A stretch of DNA of 64,000 nucleotides, from assembly GCA_025174535.1 (NCBI GenBank), contig JALBUN010000001.1, positions 1,922,001-1,986,000 of the forward strand. The letters run 5' to 3'. Below are positions 39,601 through 50,906 of this stretch, piece after piece; within the stretch, counting starts at the first letter, position 1, and every line of letters starts with the position of its first letter. The position numbers and the translations under genes are program-made. Under the pieces are notes generated by a model. It ran no database searches, was not told where the DNA came from, and worked only from the letters and a program-made list of their open reading frames with translations. The stretch comes from Cantharellus purpuraceus. Its lineage: Eukaryota > Basidiomycota > Agaricomycetes > Cantharellales > Hydnaceae.

Positions 39601-41032
39601 ACTTCGTCAGCTGCTTACGACACGCTGAGCGATCTTCTAGGAATGTGTCCCACCTGCTTTGACTAAGGATAAAAAGCAGCTAGAGAGTAAGGAAATTGCA
39701 GTGCATCTTGCATGGCAGTCGACATTATATGTCACCAACTTTCCCGAGACAACCGATGACGCATCAATTAGGAAACTCTTTGGAGACGTGGGTAAACTTT
39801 TCCTGAAGCGTTCTAGTGCACTGACTGACTGCTTGTAGCACGGCGAAATATTTGACGTCCGTTGGCCAAGCAAGAAATACAAGAGCACCCGCCGGTTTTG
39901 CTATGTCCAGTACACAACTCCAGTGCGTTACTAGCATACACTAGATGACTGGGCACTTATCTTCCTATCACAGGCAGCAGCTGCGTCGGCTCTATCGCTT
40001 CATGGATACGAAGCTGCATCTGGACGTAAACTGACTGTCTATATTTCCAATCCTGAACGCAGACAAGAGAGGAGCGATGCATCAGCCAATGCACGGGAGA
40101 TCTACGTTGCTGGCCTGAGTAAATCGGTCAGTGAGAAGGACCTCAGGAAATTGTTTGAAACGGTTAGTCTACATTCCTGCCCTGTGACAAACGAAACCAA
40201 CATTTCCGCAGTTCGGATCGATTGGTAGCATTCGTCTGCCACTCGATGAGAAAGGGAACGCAAAAGGCTTTGCTTTCGTTGAATTTGAAAACACGGTAAA
40301 GATTCTGTCCTATGTTGATTATGGCTCATATGTGGCTCATGCCCTTTCGTAAAGGAATCTGCCAATGCAGCGTTGTCTATGAACAACCAGGAACTTAAGA
40401 AGCGCCGAATTGCCGTAACGCTTGCAGATACCAGGATTCAGTCTCGACAAAGGTATCTTCGATTTATGCATCTAGTAACTCACATGGTCAAGGTATGGCT
40501 TGTTCCAGGCAAGGAGCGTTAGATAGTCTGGCCCGGCGCAGCCGAACTTTGCGAGTGATGAACTTGCCCCCTGGAACCCAAGAAGGCTTACTACAGCAAG
40601 CTCTTGAAAAGTTCGCAGGGATCAGTCGGGTTGAAGTGTTTACTAAAAAGAACGAGGCTATCGTGGAGCTTAGCAGTGTCTCCGTAGGTTTTCTGAACTC
40701 TCGAGAGCCACAATAGTCAATGTTTTATACAACTTATACAGGAAGCGGGTAAGCTGTTGTTGACCCCTGAACCCATTATCTTTAGTGGTAGGGAGCTGCA
40801 GCTTATTGAGGAAGATCTGCCGGCTGCAGCTCGGGAATCATCCAATACCTTCTTTGTGCCGCGTGGCGCAGCGGGACGTCCGCGTGCCGGGATCGGTTCG
40901 AAGAAGAATATAAGTGTCATAAGAAAGGGGGTGCCATCGCATGATGCTGGAGGTTCGTTGAAGGCTGTAGCTAGTTCAGAGCTGGGGAAGGGACAAGATG
41001 ACTTTCGGCGCATGTTGAACCCTGGTTCTTAG
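36663..41032 (+). CDS. PRP24: SART3/PRP24-like U6 snRNP assembly factor
   Basis: RNA-binding recycling factor for U4/U6 snRNPs. An N-terminal half of HAT helices, rich in W/L/E (for example VWLPFLQKKIKRLGV, ALWQTTTKHYKSSFLAWSKY, AIDWPEAIWQLWVEFEHLHG), resembles animal SART3; yeast Prp24 lacks these. Four RRM domains follow: STVFVSGLVSGVSEHDLRSL (39385 on), YVTNFPETTDDASIRKLFGD (39725 on), IYVAGLSKSVSEKDLRKLFE (40100 on) and LRVMNLPPGTQEGLLQQALE (40545 on). The C-terminus KGQDDFRRMLNPGS matches the conserved LSm-interaction motif of Prp24/SART3. A Lys/Arg patch (LKRKTDEDPEGPSKRIKL) may be a nuclear signal. About 1,000 residues. Confidence 0.9.
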
Positions 41033-41168
41033 TGATACAAAGCAAGTGCTGAGCAGATAATACAACCTGTTTTCGTCTACCAGAGATATCAGGAGGCCGA
41101 TATAACTAAGACTATTAGATAGTAATGAAAGCGAAAGATGACGAGAGAACATTAACACAATGGCTCGT

Positions 41169-42176
41169 TCAACGAAACCATTTTAATTGCGATACAACCT
41201 GGTAGTAATGAAACCTCAGTGGATGAAGAGTGAACGACAGATAAAAATCGTACTGGTTCATTGGTGGTACAAATTCGCCTCTTCCGCTATCAATCCAACG
41301 AGAGAGAACAGTTTCCCACTCTGGAATTGAAGCCCAAGGAATTTTTGCGGGAGAATCAACCTAAGAGCGAAAATTTAGAAGCATTGGACTCCATTGGGAA
41401 GAGATGACGGACCTCAACGGGCATAACCTGACTTATTCGCTCATATTGAAGTAGTATAACAGCTGCGCCGATGCCGCCAGTGCGACGAGAGCGATCCTCG
41501 CGTCTCTGTACGTCTGCGCAAACTATGGGATCGGAAGCAAGGTATGATAGAGGAAGTCGATGTGTAGCCTTGACTTCGAACCTGCAGAAGTGCCGATGGA
41601 AACGCATTAGGAGCGGGAGTGAATGAGGATCGCCGTGAGATCGACGAACCGGCGACCGGGATCACTTCCCCCTCTCCAGGAAAGTTCTACCATGAGCGCC
41701 AACTTACGAATGTTCGAAGGTATTCTTTTCAGTTCAAGTGCCTGAAACCCTGCCCACCCCAGGAGAGTAGCATGGGCAGAAGTGAATTTGCGCAGGTGCT
41801 TGGCCACGTCAGGGGGTGGAACGTCGGACGCTGCAGTGCGCGTGACGAGAGCAGCAACAGATGGGTCTGGAACGTCGTAATAGGAGCCGTATCTGGAGGA
41901 TCCCATCATGGTGGCTTGGGTGTGCTTGCAGACGACTTCATGCGATTTCCAGTGTGATTTTTGACAGTCACGAGACTGGGGGAGCGGAGGCAGGTCAGCA
42001 CTGTGAATGTGCTGAGAATACAGAGTACCCACGCAGTACTGGGTGACTTTGCATTGGCTACAGAGTTTGAGTTGAATGCTTGAGGACTCCGCGGTGCCGC
42101 AGTTGTCACAGATTCTATAGCCACGAGAGCGTGTATCATATCCTGATGCGTGACGAGAGGCGCGATGGTAAGACAT
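41169..42176 (-). CDS. MYND zinc-finger protein
   Basis: Contains one MYND finger: CDNCG, then LKLCSQCKVTQYC, and after an intron (41960-42022) SRDCQKSHWKSHEVVC, giving the full Cys/His set. The rest (about 200 residues) is not a known catalytic domain. It has a helical segment (VAKHLRKFTSAHATLLGWAG), AILIHSRFEVKATHRLPL, and after an intron near 41362-41412 PAKIPWASIPEWETVLSRWI, ending QLKWFR at 41169. Small MYND proteins of unknown role are numerous in Agaricomycetes. MYND fingers usually bind proline-rich partners. It converges on SART3 with a 136-bp gap. Confidence 0.8.
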
Positions 42177-42294
42177 TACTAGCCAAGATGAGGCGTCGAG
42201 GGCGACGAACAGACAGATATATGCAAGGCAGCGGGAAGGCGAACAACGGCCACTGAGGAGTCAGTGCATTCCTGGGGGTGAAGAGGAAGGCATC

Positions 42295-42447
42295 TTATAC
42301 GAAAAGGATACACAGGACATTGACAACAAACCAGAAGAGGTAGGTGAGATATCGTGGTGCACTGGAGCTATCGCAAGGCCAAATAACCCGAGAGAGATCC
42401 GTTGCGGCGTACAAAAAGACGAAAGCAGCAGGAGATGCTGGAGACAT
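42295..42447 (-). CDS. Hypothetical 50-aa membrane protein (doubtful)
   Basis: An ATG at 42447 opens a 50-codon frame (MSPASPAAFVFLYAATDLSR to YLTYLFWFVVNVLCILFV) ending in one clear hydrophobic segment. It lies 118 bp upstream of the MYND start on the same strand, so it may be an upstream ORF in that gene's leader, a separate small gene, or chance. No family recognised. Confidence 0.25.
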   Translation of the reverse strand: MSPASPAAFVFLYAATDLSRVIWPCDSSSAPRYLTYLFWFVVNVLCILFV

Positions 42448-43358
42448 TTTTTGTTAGAGTGTTTCACCAATTTTGTTGTTCAGAGGTCGACAATAGTCTG
42501 AAAGTAGTTCGCAGCCTCCACATTAATACAACAAAGAGTTGCAGGACGGGCGTCTTTTGCCAAGCTACCTGAATTCCCGCCAAGTCATGTCCCCATGACC
42601 ATTATTACAATTTTGGTTTGTCGTTTTTATTTTCCCCGCATGTACTCACAAACTTTCCAACGTCATGGTTCACATCAGATCTTCGGAGACAGCACCTCAG
42701 TGGCGCTGCTTGCATCTCAGGCTCCCTTCTGATCGTAAGCCCAGTTTCGCTAATTTTGTACAGCGTGAGTCAACAGCCCGCAGTGCATACTCACGTTACC
42801 CAGAAAACCTTTGGCCAGGGGAGCTCCAATCAAATTCCCCCTGCAAGGTACACTGACAAGGCACTATCGAAACAAGTACCACTCACTCCGCGGTGGGCCA
42901 TCACTCATATTATATTGACTGCATTGCGCCTGTGCAGGGCCTCGGTTGGATACCTGTGCTGGCACTGTGAAATCTGGCAGGGGCCCTCAGGTCTCAGACA
43001 TCTTTTGGCGTGGGTTTCTCCAACAGGAGCAGAATTCTCAGGACACAGCAAAGTGTCCGTACGTGATGCTCCATGCCCATTTGTTACCGCTATCCTGTTG
43101 ATGCGAAGTTCTGACTCGATAATTTGCAAATGCGCCAGTCTATCTTCGAAGATTGTGTATCCCCCTCGTGGTTTGCAACCTATCTTGAAGAGGAAGCCTT
43201 GCGAATTACGTGTGTATTACGAAATGAATCTGGTGGTGAAGAGATAAGTAGTATAATGAGTCTTCTCATAGTACCAATTGCCTTTCTTGATCGGCATTTG
43301 CACGTGTTTACTTGTGTGACAGTGTGACATTGGTTGCGACGTAGGGCTCACAATCACG
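42448..43358. other. Region without a confident gene
   Basis: A 209-codon open frame on the plus strand (42618-43247) lacks an early ATG, and its translation resembles no family I know. A 63-codon ATG frame at 42665-42856 overlaps it in another frame. Some stretches could be spliced exons, but no phase-consistent model emerged. The right part should hold the NudE promoter. Confidence 0.35.
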
Positions 43359-45267
43359 ATGACTGCTGTTCTTTCACCAACAACTGGCTTTAGACATGAT
43401 CCACCCTCTCTATCCAATGATGACCCGTAGGTTTCTCTTTACATACTACTGCTCTCTCTGAATTTATGCTTTCCAGTTACAACCAGGATTGGCGGCAGAA
43501 ATATCTTGAGCTTTCTGAAACGTTAGCTGAAACCCGCGCAGATCTGGAAGACTTTCAACAAAGCAGTAAGGAACTCGAGGAGGAGATGAATCTAGAAATA
43601 ATACGGACCGAGAAGGCGCAACAGGAGCTCAAAACAAAGGTAGCTCGAGTTGAAACTGAACGAGATGAGTGGAAAGTAAGTTGTCACATTCTGTGAGTTG
43701 TTGTTTCCTTGTATCTGACGCGTCTCTCTCAGTCTAAATTCATGACACTTCAAACGACTCATAATACAGCCACGACATCCCTTCAGCGAGAGCTCGATAC
43801 ACTTAGACAACAGCAACAGACCTATAAGGTTCAGATGCGAGAGCTTGAGATGGGCAATGATGATTTAGAAAGAAACGAACGTGCCGTAATGTCTAGTCTT
43901 GCCGATATCGAAGGCAAATACTCCCGTGTGCTCGAGGAGAAAATACTTCTTGAACATGAGCTGCTGGACAAGGCCAGTCTAGAGGAGGAAACTCAGCGTC
44001 TCAAAGATGAGTTACGCGGTGAGTGCCTCTGCTTATGCGTCAGTTAACACGGTTTCAACTGGTATGAATAGATGCCGAAGAGGAAATCTCGAACCTAAAG
44101 AGACTTCTTGACCAAGCACGAGCTGTATCTATTGCATCATCACTACCGTCATCTCCCAAGACTGAGCCCATTGACCAACCATCTTTTCCTACCTCATCAC
44201 GCCATTCTTTGGATGACGATTTACTGAGGACATCACCTCAACCACCCGACCTTCTTCTTTCTGATCTTACACCTGTTCCTCATAAGGAACCCAAGAAGAC
44301 ATCACGTTCTATGCCCCCGCCTTCCTTCGCACCTATACGCAACACTAGCAAATCGCATTCTGCTATGGGCCAATCTGCCATTTTGTCACGCGCAGGGTTC
44401 CCGTCTACTCCTACTACTGCTTTATCACATCCCACTGCCTCCCCATCGTCTCTTCCCCGCTCCTCGACCCTCCCGACCCTGTCACCAGCCCGAACAACCA
44501 ATCACACGGCTCATGGGCAAACATTCACACGAGCCAATTCTCGGATCACTCCTGCCAACTTGCCAGTCAGCCAGGATCCAGTTCCCAAGAGCAAGGGTGT
44601 TCAAATGATAAGTGCCCTTCGGAGTCGTGTGCAGACGACACAGCAGCGGTTAATTCCTGGTATTCCTCGACTTCGCATGGGCAGCAGCGTCAGCACACGC
44701 CCAAATTCTGTTACCCTCAATGCCGCCGCATCGACTAGCAGGCGCGGCTCTGTTTCGACCGATGGCAGGGGCAGCAGAGCAGGGCGTCTGTCGACGGATG
44801 AACGTAGTGCACGACCGTCGGAAGAGAGCCTGCGAGAAACAGAACGTAGTACAGGCACACAGAGTCCTGGCTGGGTGCTCATCCAGACGCAAGAGGATTC
44901 TCCTTTCCGTAGCACTACTACCAACAGACAAGACTCCGTGAAGGAGCAGCGGCGTGCATCAAATCCTGTTTCGTCTACCTCCAATGGGCAATTATCCGTT
45001 CCGTCATCATTCAAGCCATTGTCTAGTACATCTCGGATTCCAACAGGCGGTATCCCACGTCGGCCACAGTCTCGGTTTTCTTTGACTGGTTCCGAGCGGT
45101 CTTCATCGCCTGCCATCTCGGGTGGAGGTCTCAGCGCGTCGAGTTCCATTCAGACACTATCGGGTCGTCCAGCCACACCCACTTTCCTTCCCGTACCCAC
45201 TTTTAACCAGCAAGGACCGGGGGGAAAACGGTCTTTTCAACCGACTCGCCGCTCTGGAGTTTCTTGA
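43359..45267 (+). CDS. nudE: NudE/NDEL1-like dynein regulator
   Basis: Adapter that links LIS1 (NudF) to dynein for nuclear migration. The start MTAVLSPTTGFRHDPPSLS is joined through an intron (about 43430-43477) to the coiled coil: YNQDWRQKYLELSETLAETR, ADLEDFQQSSKELEEEMNLE, then KFMTLQTTHNTATTSLQREL and LEEEISNLKRLL-like heptads up to about 44110. This is the LIS1/dynein-binding helix of the family. The rest (44110-45267) is a Ser/Thr/Pro/Arg-rich disordered tail, a probable microtubule or phosphoregulatory region. Four exons. The stop at 45265-45267 is followed by the transposon island. Confidence 0.85.
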
Positions 45268-45880
45268 GCAGCTTGCAGCGCAGGTGCAGGTGCAGGAGAC
45301 GTCGTCTTGTCGGCACACAACTGTCTTGTGCGACGCTGCCTTTTTAGATCATTTTCTATGTACGTGTGTACAACGACGGTTCTGACACAGTTTTGTTTCT
45401 AGATTTACGACACTAATGCATATAAGCGTGGATGTTTTATCGCCCGGTTGCAACCTTTCGCACTATGATTTTACATGATGCTACATAATTTACACTTTTT
45501 GCGTAGCGGCAACACGTGTTTTTTACTGTACGGCCTATAAGCCTATTGATATGGTCATTGACTCGAGCAAGTGAGATGTGTAGCGGAGAGTCTGATTGGC
45601 GCAAGCCAGCTGATCATCAGACCAATCTGGGCGATGTAGTAAGGTTAAACACATGTCAGCTGTTAAGCAGTTGAGATTTAGAAGAAAATTAAGGTTCTGG
45701 CGTGATCAGATCTATGTATGCATTTGACTTTTGTAGGTGCTGTTTTGACAGCCTGACCTCTATATGATATAGAGCCATGTTCCCTTACGACAACAAATTC
45801 AAGGAGGCCAAAGTTAGTACATGTAAGGGTCATGTGGTATAGGAAGGTTCCATATCTGAAGAGCTCTCCATTCACCTCCA
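45268..45880. other. 3' flank of NudE and left border of transposon island
   Basis: AT-rich sequence with no coding signal. The exact left edge of the LINE fragment cannot be placed. Confidence 0.4.
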
Positions 45881-46707
45881 ATGATCCAATTCAAGTTTGT
45901 GTTCAATCAAGGCACCACTTTGTCGGCCGTACCTCAAAATAGTATAAAACCATGCATTCTGACTTGCAACCATATCTGGATGGTCAGGACTCAGGGCTGG
46001 GAGGCAAAGCAAAGCATATCTGTGGACGCCCCCCTTGTTAATATTCGAATTCCATCAATAGGGCTGTCCATGCATTTTCGACGTTCAGCGCTCAACGTCC
46101 TAGTAAGAACAGAAAGAGCCGGTCGCTGGGAGATTTTTCGCGGACTGGTACACGGCCTACGGCACCTGTACCACCTGGATTTGAACAACAACAACCTCAC
46201 GATCACATTCAAGACCAAGGCGGATGCACTAAGGGCCAGGGCACATGCAGACGAGTGGTGCAAGAAGCTCGAACCAAATGCTACCACGCCCCACCGCACA
46301 TTCGCCATCGTAGCACACAATGCCCCCACATCATTATGGGTAGGCATGGGAAGTCACAGCCAAGTCATTGAAGCTATCGAAAAGGAGAACCAGGACTCAA
46401 CGGCATTTGATTTTGAGATTGCAAACATAGCATGGCTAAACAGTGAAGAAGCAAGATAGAAAACAGGTAGAGGCCCACTAATGATTAGCTTTAAATCAAA
46501 AGAGAATGCAAATGTAGCGATCAACCAAGGCATTGCACTAAAAGGTATATTGTGTAATGTCAGCATATATCCCGAGACCTCCTCAATGCTTCAAGTGTCA
46601 AGACTGGGGACACAGGGCGATGGAGTGCACTGGGGAGGACCGCTGTGGTAAATGTGCTGGACCACACCTCACATCGCAACACACTTGCACACACACTACA
46701 CTGTGCC
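45881..46707 (+). mobile_element. LINE (non-LTR) ORF1 fragment, broken
   Basis: Gag-like ORF1 remnant of a non-LTR retrotransposon. A region with KADALRARAHADEWCKKL and ANIAWLNSEEAR is interrupted by a TAG at 46457-46459, after which the same frame continues with KTGRGPLMISFKSKENAN. A zinc knuckle follows (CFKCQDWGHRAMEC, then CGKCAGPHLTSQHTC). The layout resembles ORF1 of fungal Tad/I-clade LINEs. It is cut at 46708 by LTR sequence. No reverse transcriptase remains. Confidence 0.7.
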
Positions 46708-48081
46708 TGTTTTGGAACCTGCAAAATTATGGTGTTAGGGAAAACTCTAAATCACCACAATTCCATGAATGAACAGCTGAGAAGAATATCAAACCCTGCT
46801 GCAGCACAACTCCAGAAATGATTTAACGTTTGTACTTTGGTTACAATCCTTTGTATTGGTCAATGCAGACTATATGCAGAAAAGTAATACATTTCTTAGC
46901 AGCAAGAAATGAATAAGACTTCCAGAGTCTAGAGTTCACGGACACTGTCAGTTCGCTTAAGGAATAGATCCTATAAGCCTGCGCTGTCGGTTCGCTTAAG
47001 GAATAGATCCTATAAGCCTGCGCTGTCGGTTCGCTTAAGGAATAGATCCTATAAGCCTGCGCTGTCGGTTCGCTTAAGGAATAGATCCTATAAGCCTGCG
47101 CTGTCGGTTCGCTTAAGGAATAGATCCTATAAGCCTGTGCGCAACGGTCCTAGCAAACAGACGGTGTGTAACGCAGTTGCTCAGCACTCCAAAGATCAAT
47201 CAGGTCGAGGGGTAGAGGTAGCACTTAATAACAGGGAAGTGGAATAGTGCTCTGTGGTTGGATGAGGATGGGAGCAAAAGGTCGGTCCCGATGGCTGATC
47301 GTGCTCTGTGACTGGATGACAATGGATAGCCCGGTTGGGAGGTACGTGAAAGCTGGTTTCAAGAGAAGCAACCTCTCGGTGGAGGAGGGAAATCTGATCA
47401 TGGAACCAAGGTGCTTTACCTTAGTGTAGAGATGATGGATTGTGATGTAGAGCGTAGAGCGTAGACTTAGAGCGTGGACTTTGACTTTAGAGCATTGGCT
47501 GAAAACTTGTTGATTGATTCCAAAGGCGAAAACTAGCGCCCTTTTATATACAAATCCCCAGGGCACAACAACACAATATGAGGAGCAAATGATGTGATAT
47601 GATGCAAGAAATGCTGATCAAGCCAGCTGACGAAGCGTGTGAAGTTGAACTACTAAAGGGGGAAATCATGGAGAAATGAAACGACAGATAGGGGTAATCT
47701 TTGTAAGAATAGGGGGTGATGAGTAATAAAAGAACCAAAAATAGAACAAGGATGAGTAAGTCGTGTATGAATGAATTAAAAGATGAAACAGGGGTGAGTC
47801 ATATAAAAGAACAATAGAAACGTCCACCAATACCATCTTCCCTATGGCTCCGAAGGTTAATTGACCCTGAGTCACATGAGGACTTCAGTCAGCATCCACA
47901 ACAAATACTCCTTATTGTCTTAGTGATCCGTCTCCATATGGTATCCCGTTCCAAGAGTATTCGGTCCCTTTGCCTGACACGATGTAACCCGAGTCGGATT
48001 GAAGTGGGAGGATAGGTCAGTGATGGCGACTGAAATTCCACCTCACGTTCGACTCTTCTATCTGTGTTACGATATAGAGGT
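46708..48081 (-). mobile_element. LTR fragment 'A' (mosaic), minus orientation
   Basis: 46708-46943 is a near copy of the 3' end of the LTRs at 48082-49513 and 50907-52360, here reversed. Beyond the shared GAGTTCACGGAC the sequence differs: a 39-bp tandem array and about 900 bp of unmatched AT-rich sequence. It may be a different LTR subfamily sharing its end, or a patchwork of insertions. The right border is set only by the start of LTR B. Confidence 0.55.
46945..47139. repeat. 39-bp tandem repeat, five copies
   Basis: The unit begins CTGTCGGTTCGCTTAAGG and ends AAGCCTGCG. Copies start at 46945, 46984, 47023, 47062 and 47101. They are identical except for one base in the first and one or two in the last. 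There are no spacers, so this is a minisatellite. Near-identity suggests recent expansion. Confidence 0.9.
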
Positions 48082-49513
48082 TGTATGGGAACCACCTTTT
48101 CCCTATCAAATTCCATTTATGCAGCACCAATGTGCTATTCTTTGCTTTTCCATTCCTAAATATCAGCATATATTTGATGCTTGTACCTGGAATGGACTTA
48201 TTCAAATATTCTCTATTTTTCCATATTTTTTCAGGAATATTCCATGTAGAACTCGGCCCAGAATCATTTATTTCTGCTGTGCTACAGTTGTGGACCCATA
48301 GGTGCCCACAAACCTTCCCACAGCCGGCTCTCCCCTTTTGGACCAGGCATTTGGCCTGAATTCAAGCTCAGATGTCTCTGATCAATAAATATTCTGTAAC
48401 TTAACAACCACAGCCTCTCAGGGCACTATTTTCCATGCAGATCATCACATGACATGTGGCTATCCATGGCTGTCCAAACCAGTGCAGAAAACAGGGTGGA
48501 CACCCTTCTTTTTGCCTGATCAGTGCCTAGCTCAGGGATCAGATCAGCTGATGGGTGATCAAATCAGGTGATTGCCTTGGAATATTCTACCCCTTTCCAT
48601 AACATTCTAGCTGTTTCCCCCTATTATTAGATAGAACTTTCCAGAACCATTATTCAGCTCCTGATCAGTGTTAGTGCTGTGATCAGATCCTGTGATTGGC
48701 TTGGAATATTCTACCCCTTTCTTCCACCTTCCTCAACCTTCCAGTAGTTTCCATCTATTAATAGGTAGAATATTCCAGAACCATTAGTCAGCCCCTGTAA
48801 ATACAATATATAAGGAGGCCATTCTGCCTCTGAAAGAATAACATATCATCACATTCTACCCATCTTCTGCACACCAGTGTGACTAGAGTGACATACAGTG
48901 TCATCCTCTATCTCAGTAACTGTTGATTACCAGTTCAAGGATCTTTTACAGTTGTGTAACTGTACTTGATTGCACTCGAAGTAGTGATATTCCTGCTTTG
49001 GGCGTGAGTGTAGTATCTGCCTCACATGACTACGAATCTACAGGGTGAGATTGTCTGTCGATAGTCCTGCCATTAGTGCTCTTGTTTAAGTAACTAGTGT
49101 GTACTGCCTTTGCAGAGCATTAGAAGCTTGAACTCGTGTGAAGCAGTTGCTAGACTACTTCACACATCGCTGTTACCCGCTTCTGAGTGCCACTGGTTGG
49201 ACGGTTGGATTCATCCACCTACTTCCTTTAGCCTCTAAGTGCATTCCCCTCTTTTTGGAATATCTGGACCCCTAAGCGTCCGTGAACTCTAGACTCTGGA
49301 AGTCTTATTCATTTCTTGCTGCTAAGAAATGTATTACCTTTCTGCGTATAGTCTGCATTGACCAATACAAAGGATTGTAACCAAAGTACAAACATTAAAT
49401 CGTTTCTGGAGTTGTGCTGCAGCAGGGTTTGATATTCTTCTCAGCTGTTCATTCATGGAATTGTGGTGATTTAGAGTTTGCCCTAACACCATAATTTTGC
49501 GGGTTCCAAAACA
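48082..49513 (+). mobile_element. Complete LTR 'B', 1432 bp
   Basis: Begins TGTATGGGAACC and ends GGTTCCAAAACA, giving TG...CA ends with short inverted termini. A TATA box (TATATAAG, 48807-48814) lies about 725 bp in, so U3 is the left half. U3 carries several TGATCA palindromes (48519-48700). No matching target duplication was found at its borders, and no internal retrotransposon region is attached. It is probably a solo LTR or a recombination product. Confidence 0.7.
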
Positions 49514-50089
49514 ACTGATCAGGAGCTGAATAATGGTTCTGGAAAGTTCTATCTAATAATAGAAGGATGGAAAGGGGTAGAATATTCCAAGGCAATCACC
49601 TGATTTGATCACCCATCAGCTGATTTGATCCCTGAACTAGGCACTGATCAGGCAAAAAGAAGGGTGTCCACCCTGTTTTCTGCACTGGTTTGGACAGCCA
49701 TGGATAGCCACATGTCAGGTGATGGATGATCTGCACAGAAAATAGTGCCCTGAGAGGCTGTGGTTGTCAAGTTAGAGAATATTTATTGATCAGAGACATC
49801 TAAGCTTGAATTCAGGCCAAATGCCTGGTCCAAAGGTGGATAGCTGGCTGTGGGAAGGTTTGTGGGCGCCTATGGGTCCACAACTGTAGCACAGCAGAAA
49901 TAAATGATTCTGGGCCGAGTTCTGCATGGAATATTCCTGAAAAAATATGGAAAAATAGAGAATATTTGAATAAGTCCATTCCAGGTACAAGCATCAAATA
50001 TATGCTGATATTTAGGAATGGAAAAGCAAAGAATAGCACATTGGTGCTGCATAAATGGAATTTGATAGGGAAAAGGTGGTTCCCATACA
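49514..50089 (-). mobile_element. Truncated LTR 'C', inverted relative to B
   Basis: The first 576 bp of the same LTR family, reading TGTATGGGAACC from 50089 leftwards and stopping abruptly at the end of LTR B. It is close to the 5' part of B in inverted orientation, so 48082-48660 and 49514-50089 form a large inverted repeat with a loop of about 850 bp. Confidence 0.7.
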
Positions 50090-50517
50090 GTGACAATCAG
50101 ACAGACTAAATGGATGTGATGGTTTCCAAATGGAGTATAGATTCAATGTATGCAGGGATCTGAGTGGATCAGACAGGGACCTGGGCATTAATGAATATAG
50201 TCATAACACCCACAGATCCTGTTCAATCAGGATCAGTTAAAGCTTATCTCTCCATGGAGCATAGTTTTCTCAGTGAATGCTTCAATTCTATATAGGGAAC
50301 TTGGTTGAGTTGTTGATTGGACAGCTGAAACCAATGGTGAAGGCAAGGTAGGAACCTCAGTCATTGTTATGAGTTGTTGACAATTTTTCTGGACTCAGTT
50401 ACAAGGCAGGGTCCATAACCTGTAGGTCAGGGGCTCATACTGGTCCATGCTGGTAAGAGTGAAACAGTTACTCTCTTTCTCAGCTGCTCCGCTGCAATTG
50501 CAGCTTCAGAGCATATA
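50090..50517. other. Unassigned sequence between LTR C and Copia remnant
   Basis: No ORF. The minus strand at about 50411-50430 contains AGGTTATGGACCC, which resembles the primer-binding site of the Copia element at 55147-55158. It may be leader debris from a related element. Confidence 0.35.
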
Positions 50518-50635
50518 ACCTGGAGTGCAGCAGAAAGAGCGTGAACTCCAGTAAGCGCTAGAAAATTGTTTATGGCCTGCCGAGTCATGGACCCATAGGA
50601 GTCCACGTTGAGGGCGAGTCGTATGATCTTCGTCA
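50518..50635 (-). repeat. Copia 3' LTR remnant (118 bp)
   Basis: Starts TGACGAAGATCATACG on the minus strand, directly after a purine-rich tract (GTCGAGTGGGAG) that fits a polypurine tract. It matches 55246-55363 almost perfectly over 118 bp, then diverges. Confidence 0.65.
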
Positions 50636-50662
50636 CTCCCACTCGACGAGTGCTCAACGATG

Positions 50663-50906
50663 TCAACCGTCTCCCACTCCTAGTAGCTCCCTAAATTTTT
50701 CAAACACGTCTCTGGGAAGTTGCTTGGTGAATATGTCGGCTAACATATCATTGGTAGAACAGTATTGTAAGTTGACTTCGCCGTGATCTACTCGTTCTCG
50801 GATGAAGTGATGGCAGATATCAATATGTTTAGCACGTGTGTGGGTGACCAGGTTTCGTGCCAGTGCGATGCACCCTTGATTGTCGGCGTGAAGGATGGTG
50901 GCCGTG
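50663..50906 (-). pseudogene. Copia RNase H C-terminal fragment
   Basis: Encodes ILHADNQGCIALARN, HIDICHHFIRERVDHGEV and MLADIFTKQLPRD, the typical end of Ty1/Copia RNase H. The frame opens only where LTR D ends. The stop is at 50663-50665, followed by the polypurine tract and LTR remnant. Everything between the reverse transcriptase YVDD position and ADNQG is missing. Confidence 0.85.

Noticed and set aside
42618..43247. 209-codon plus-strand frame as a gene
   Set aside because: It opens with TTG, has no early ATG, and its translation has no recognisable domain or conserved composition.
44601..45149. 182-codon open frame on the minus strand opposite the NudE tail
   Set aside because: It lies opposite the low-complexity NudE coding tail, its composition mirrors that tail, and it resembles no family.
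46945..47139. Five regular repeats as a possible CRISPR array
   Set aside because: Units are directly adjacent with no spacers, and the genome is eukaryotic.
48082..49513. LTR B as a fresh insertion into LTR A/C
   Set aside because: The flanking bases at 48081 and 49514 show no target-site duplication, and LTR A does not continue the sequence of LTR C, so a simple nested insertion does not explain the layout.
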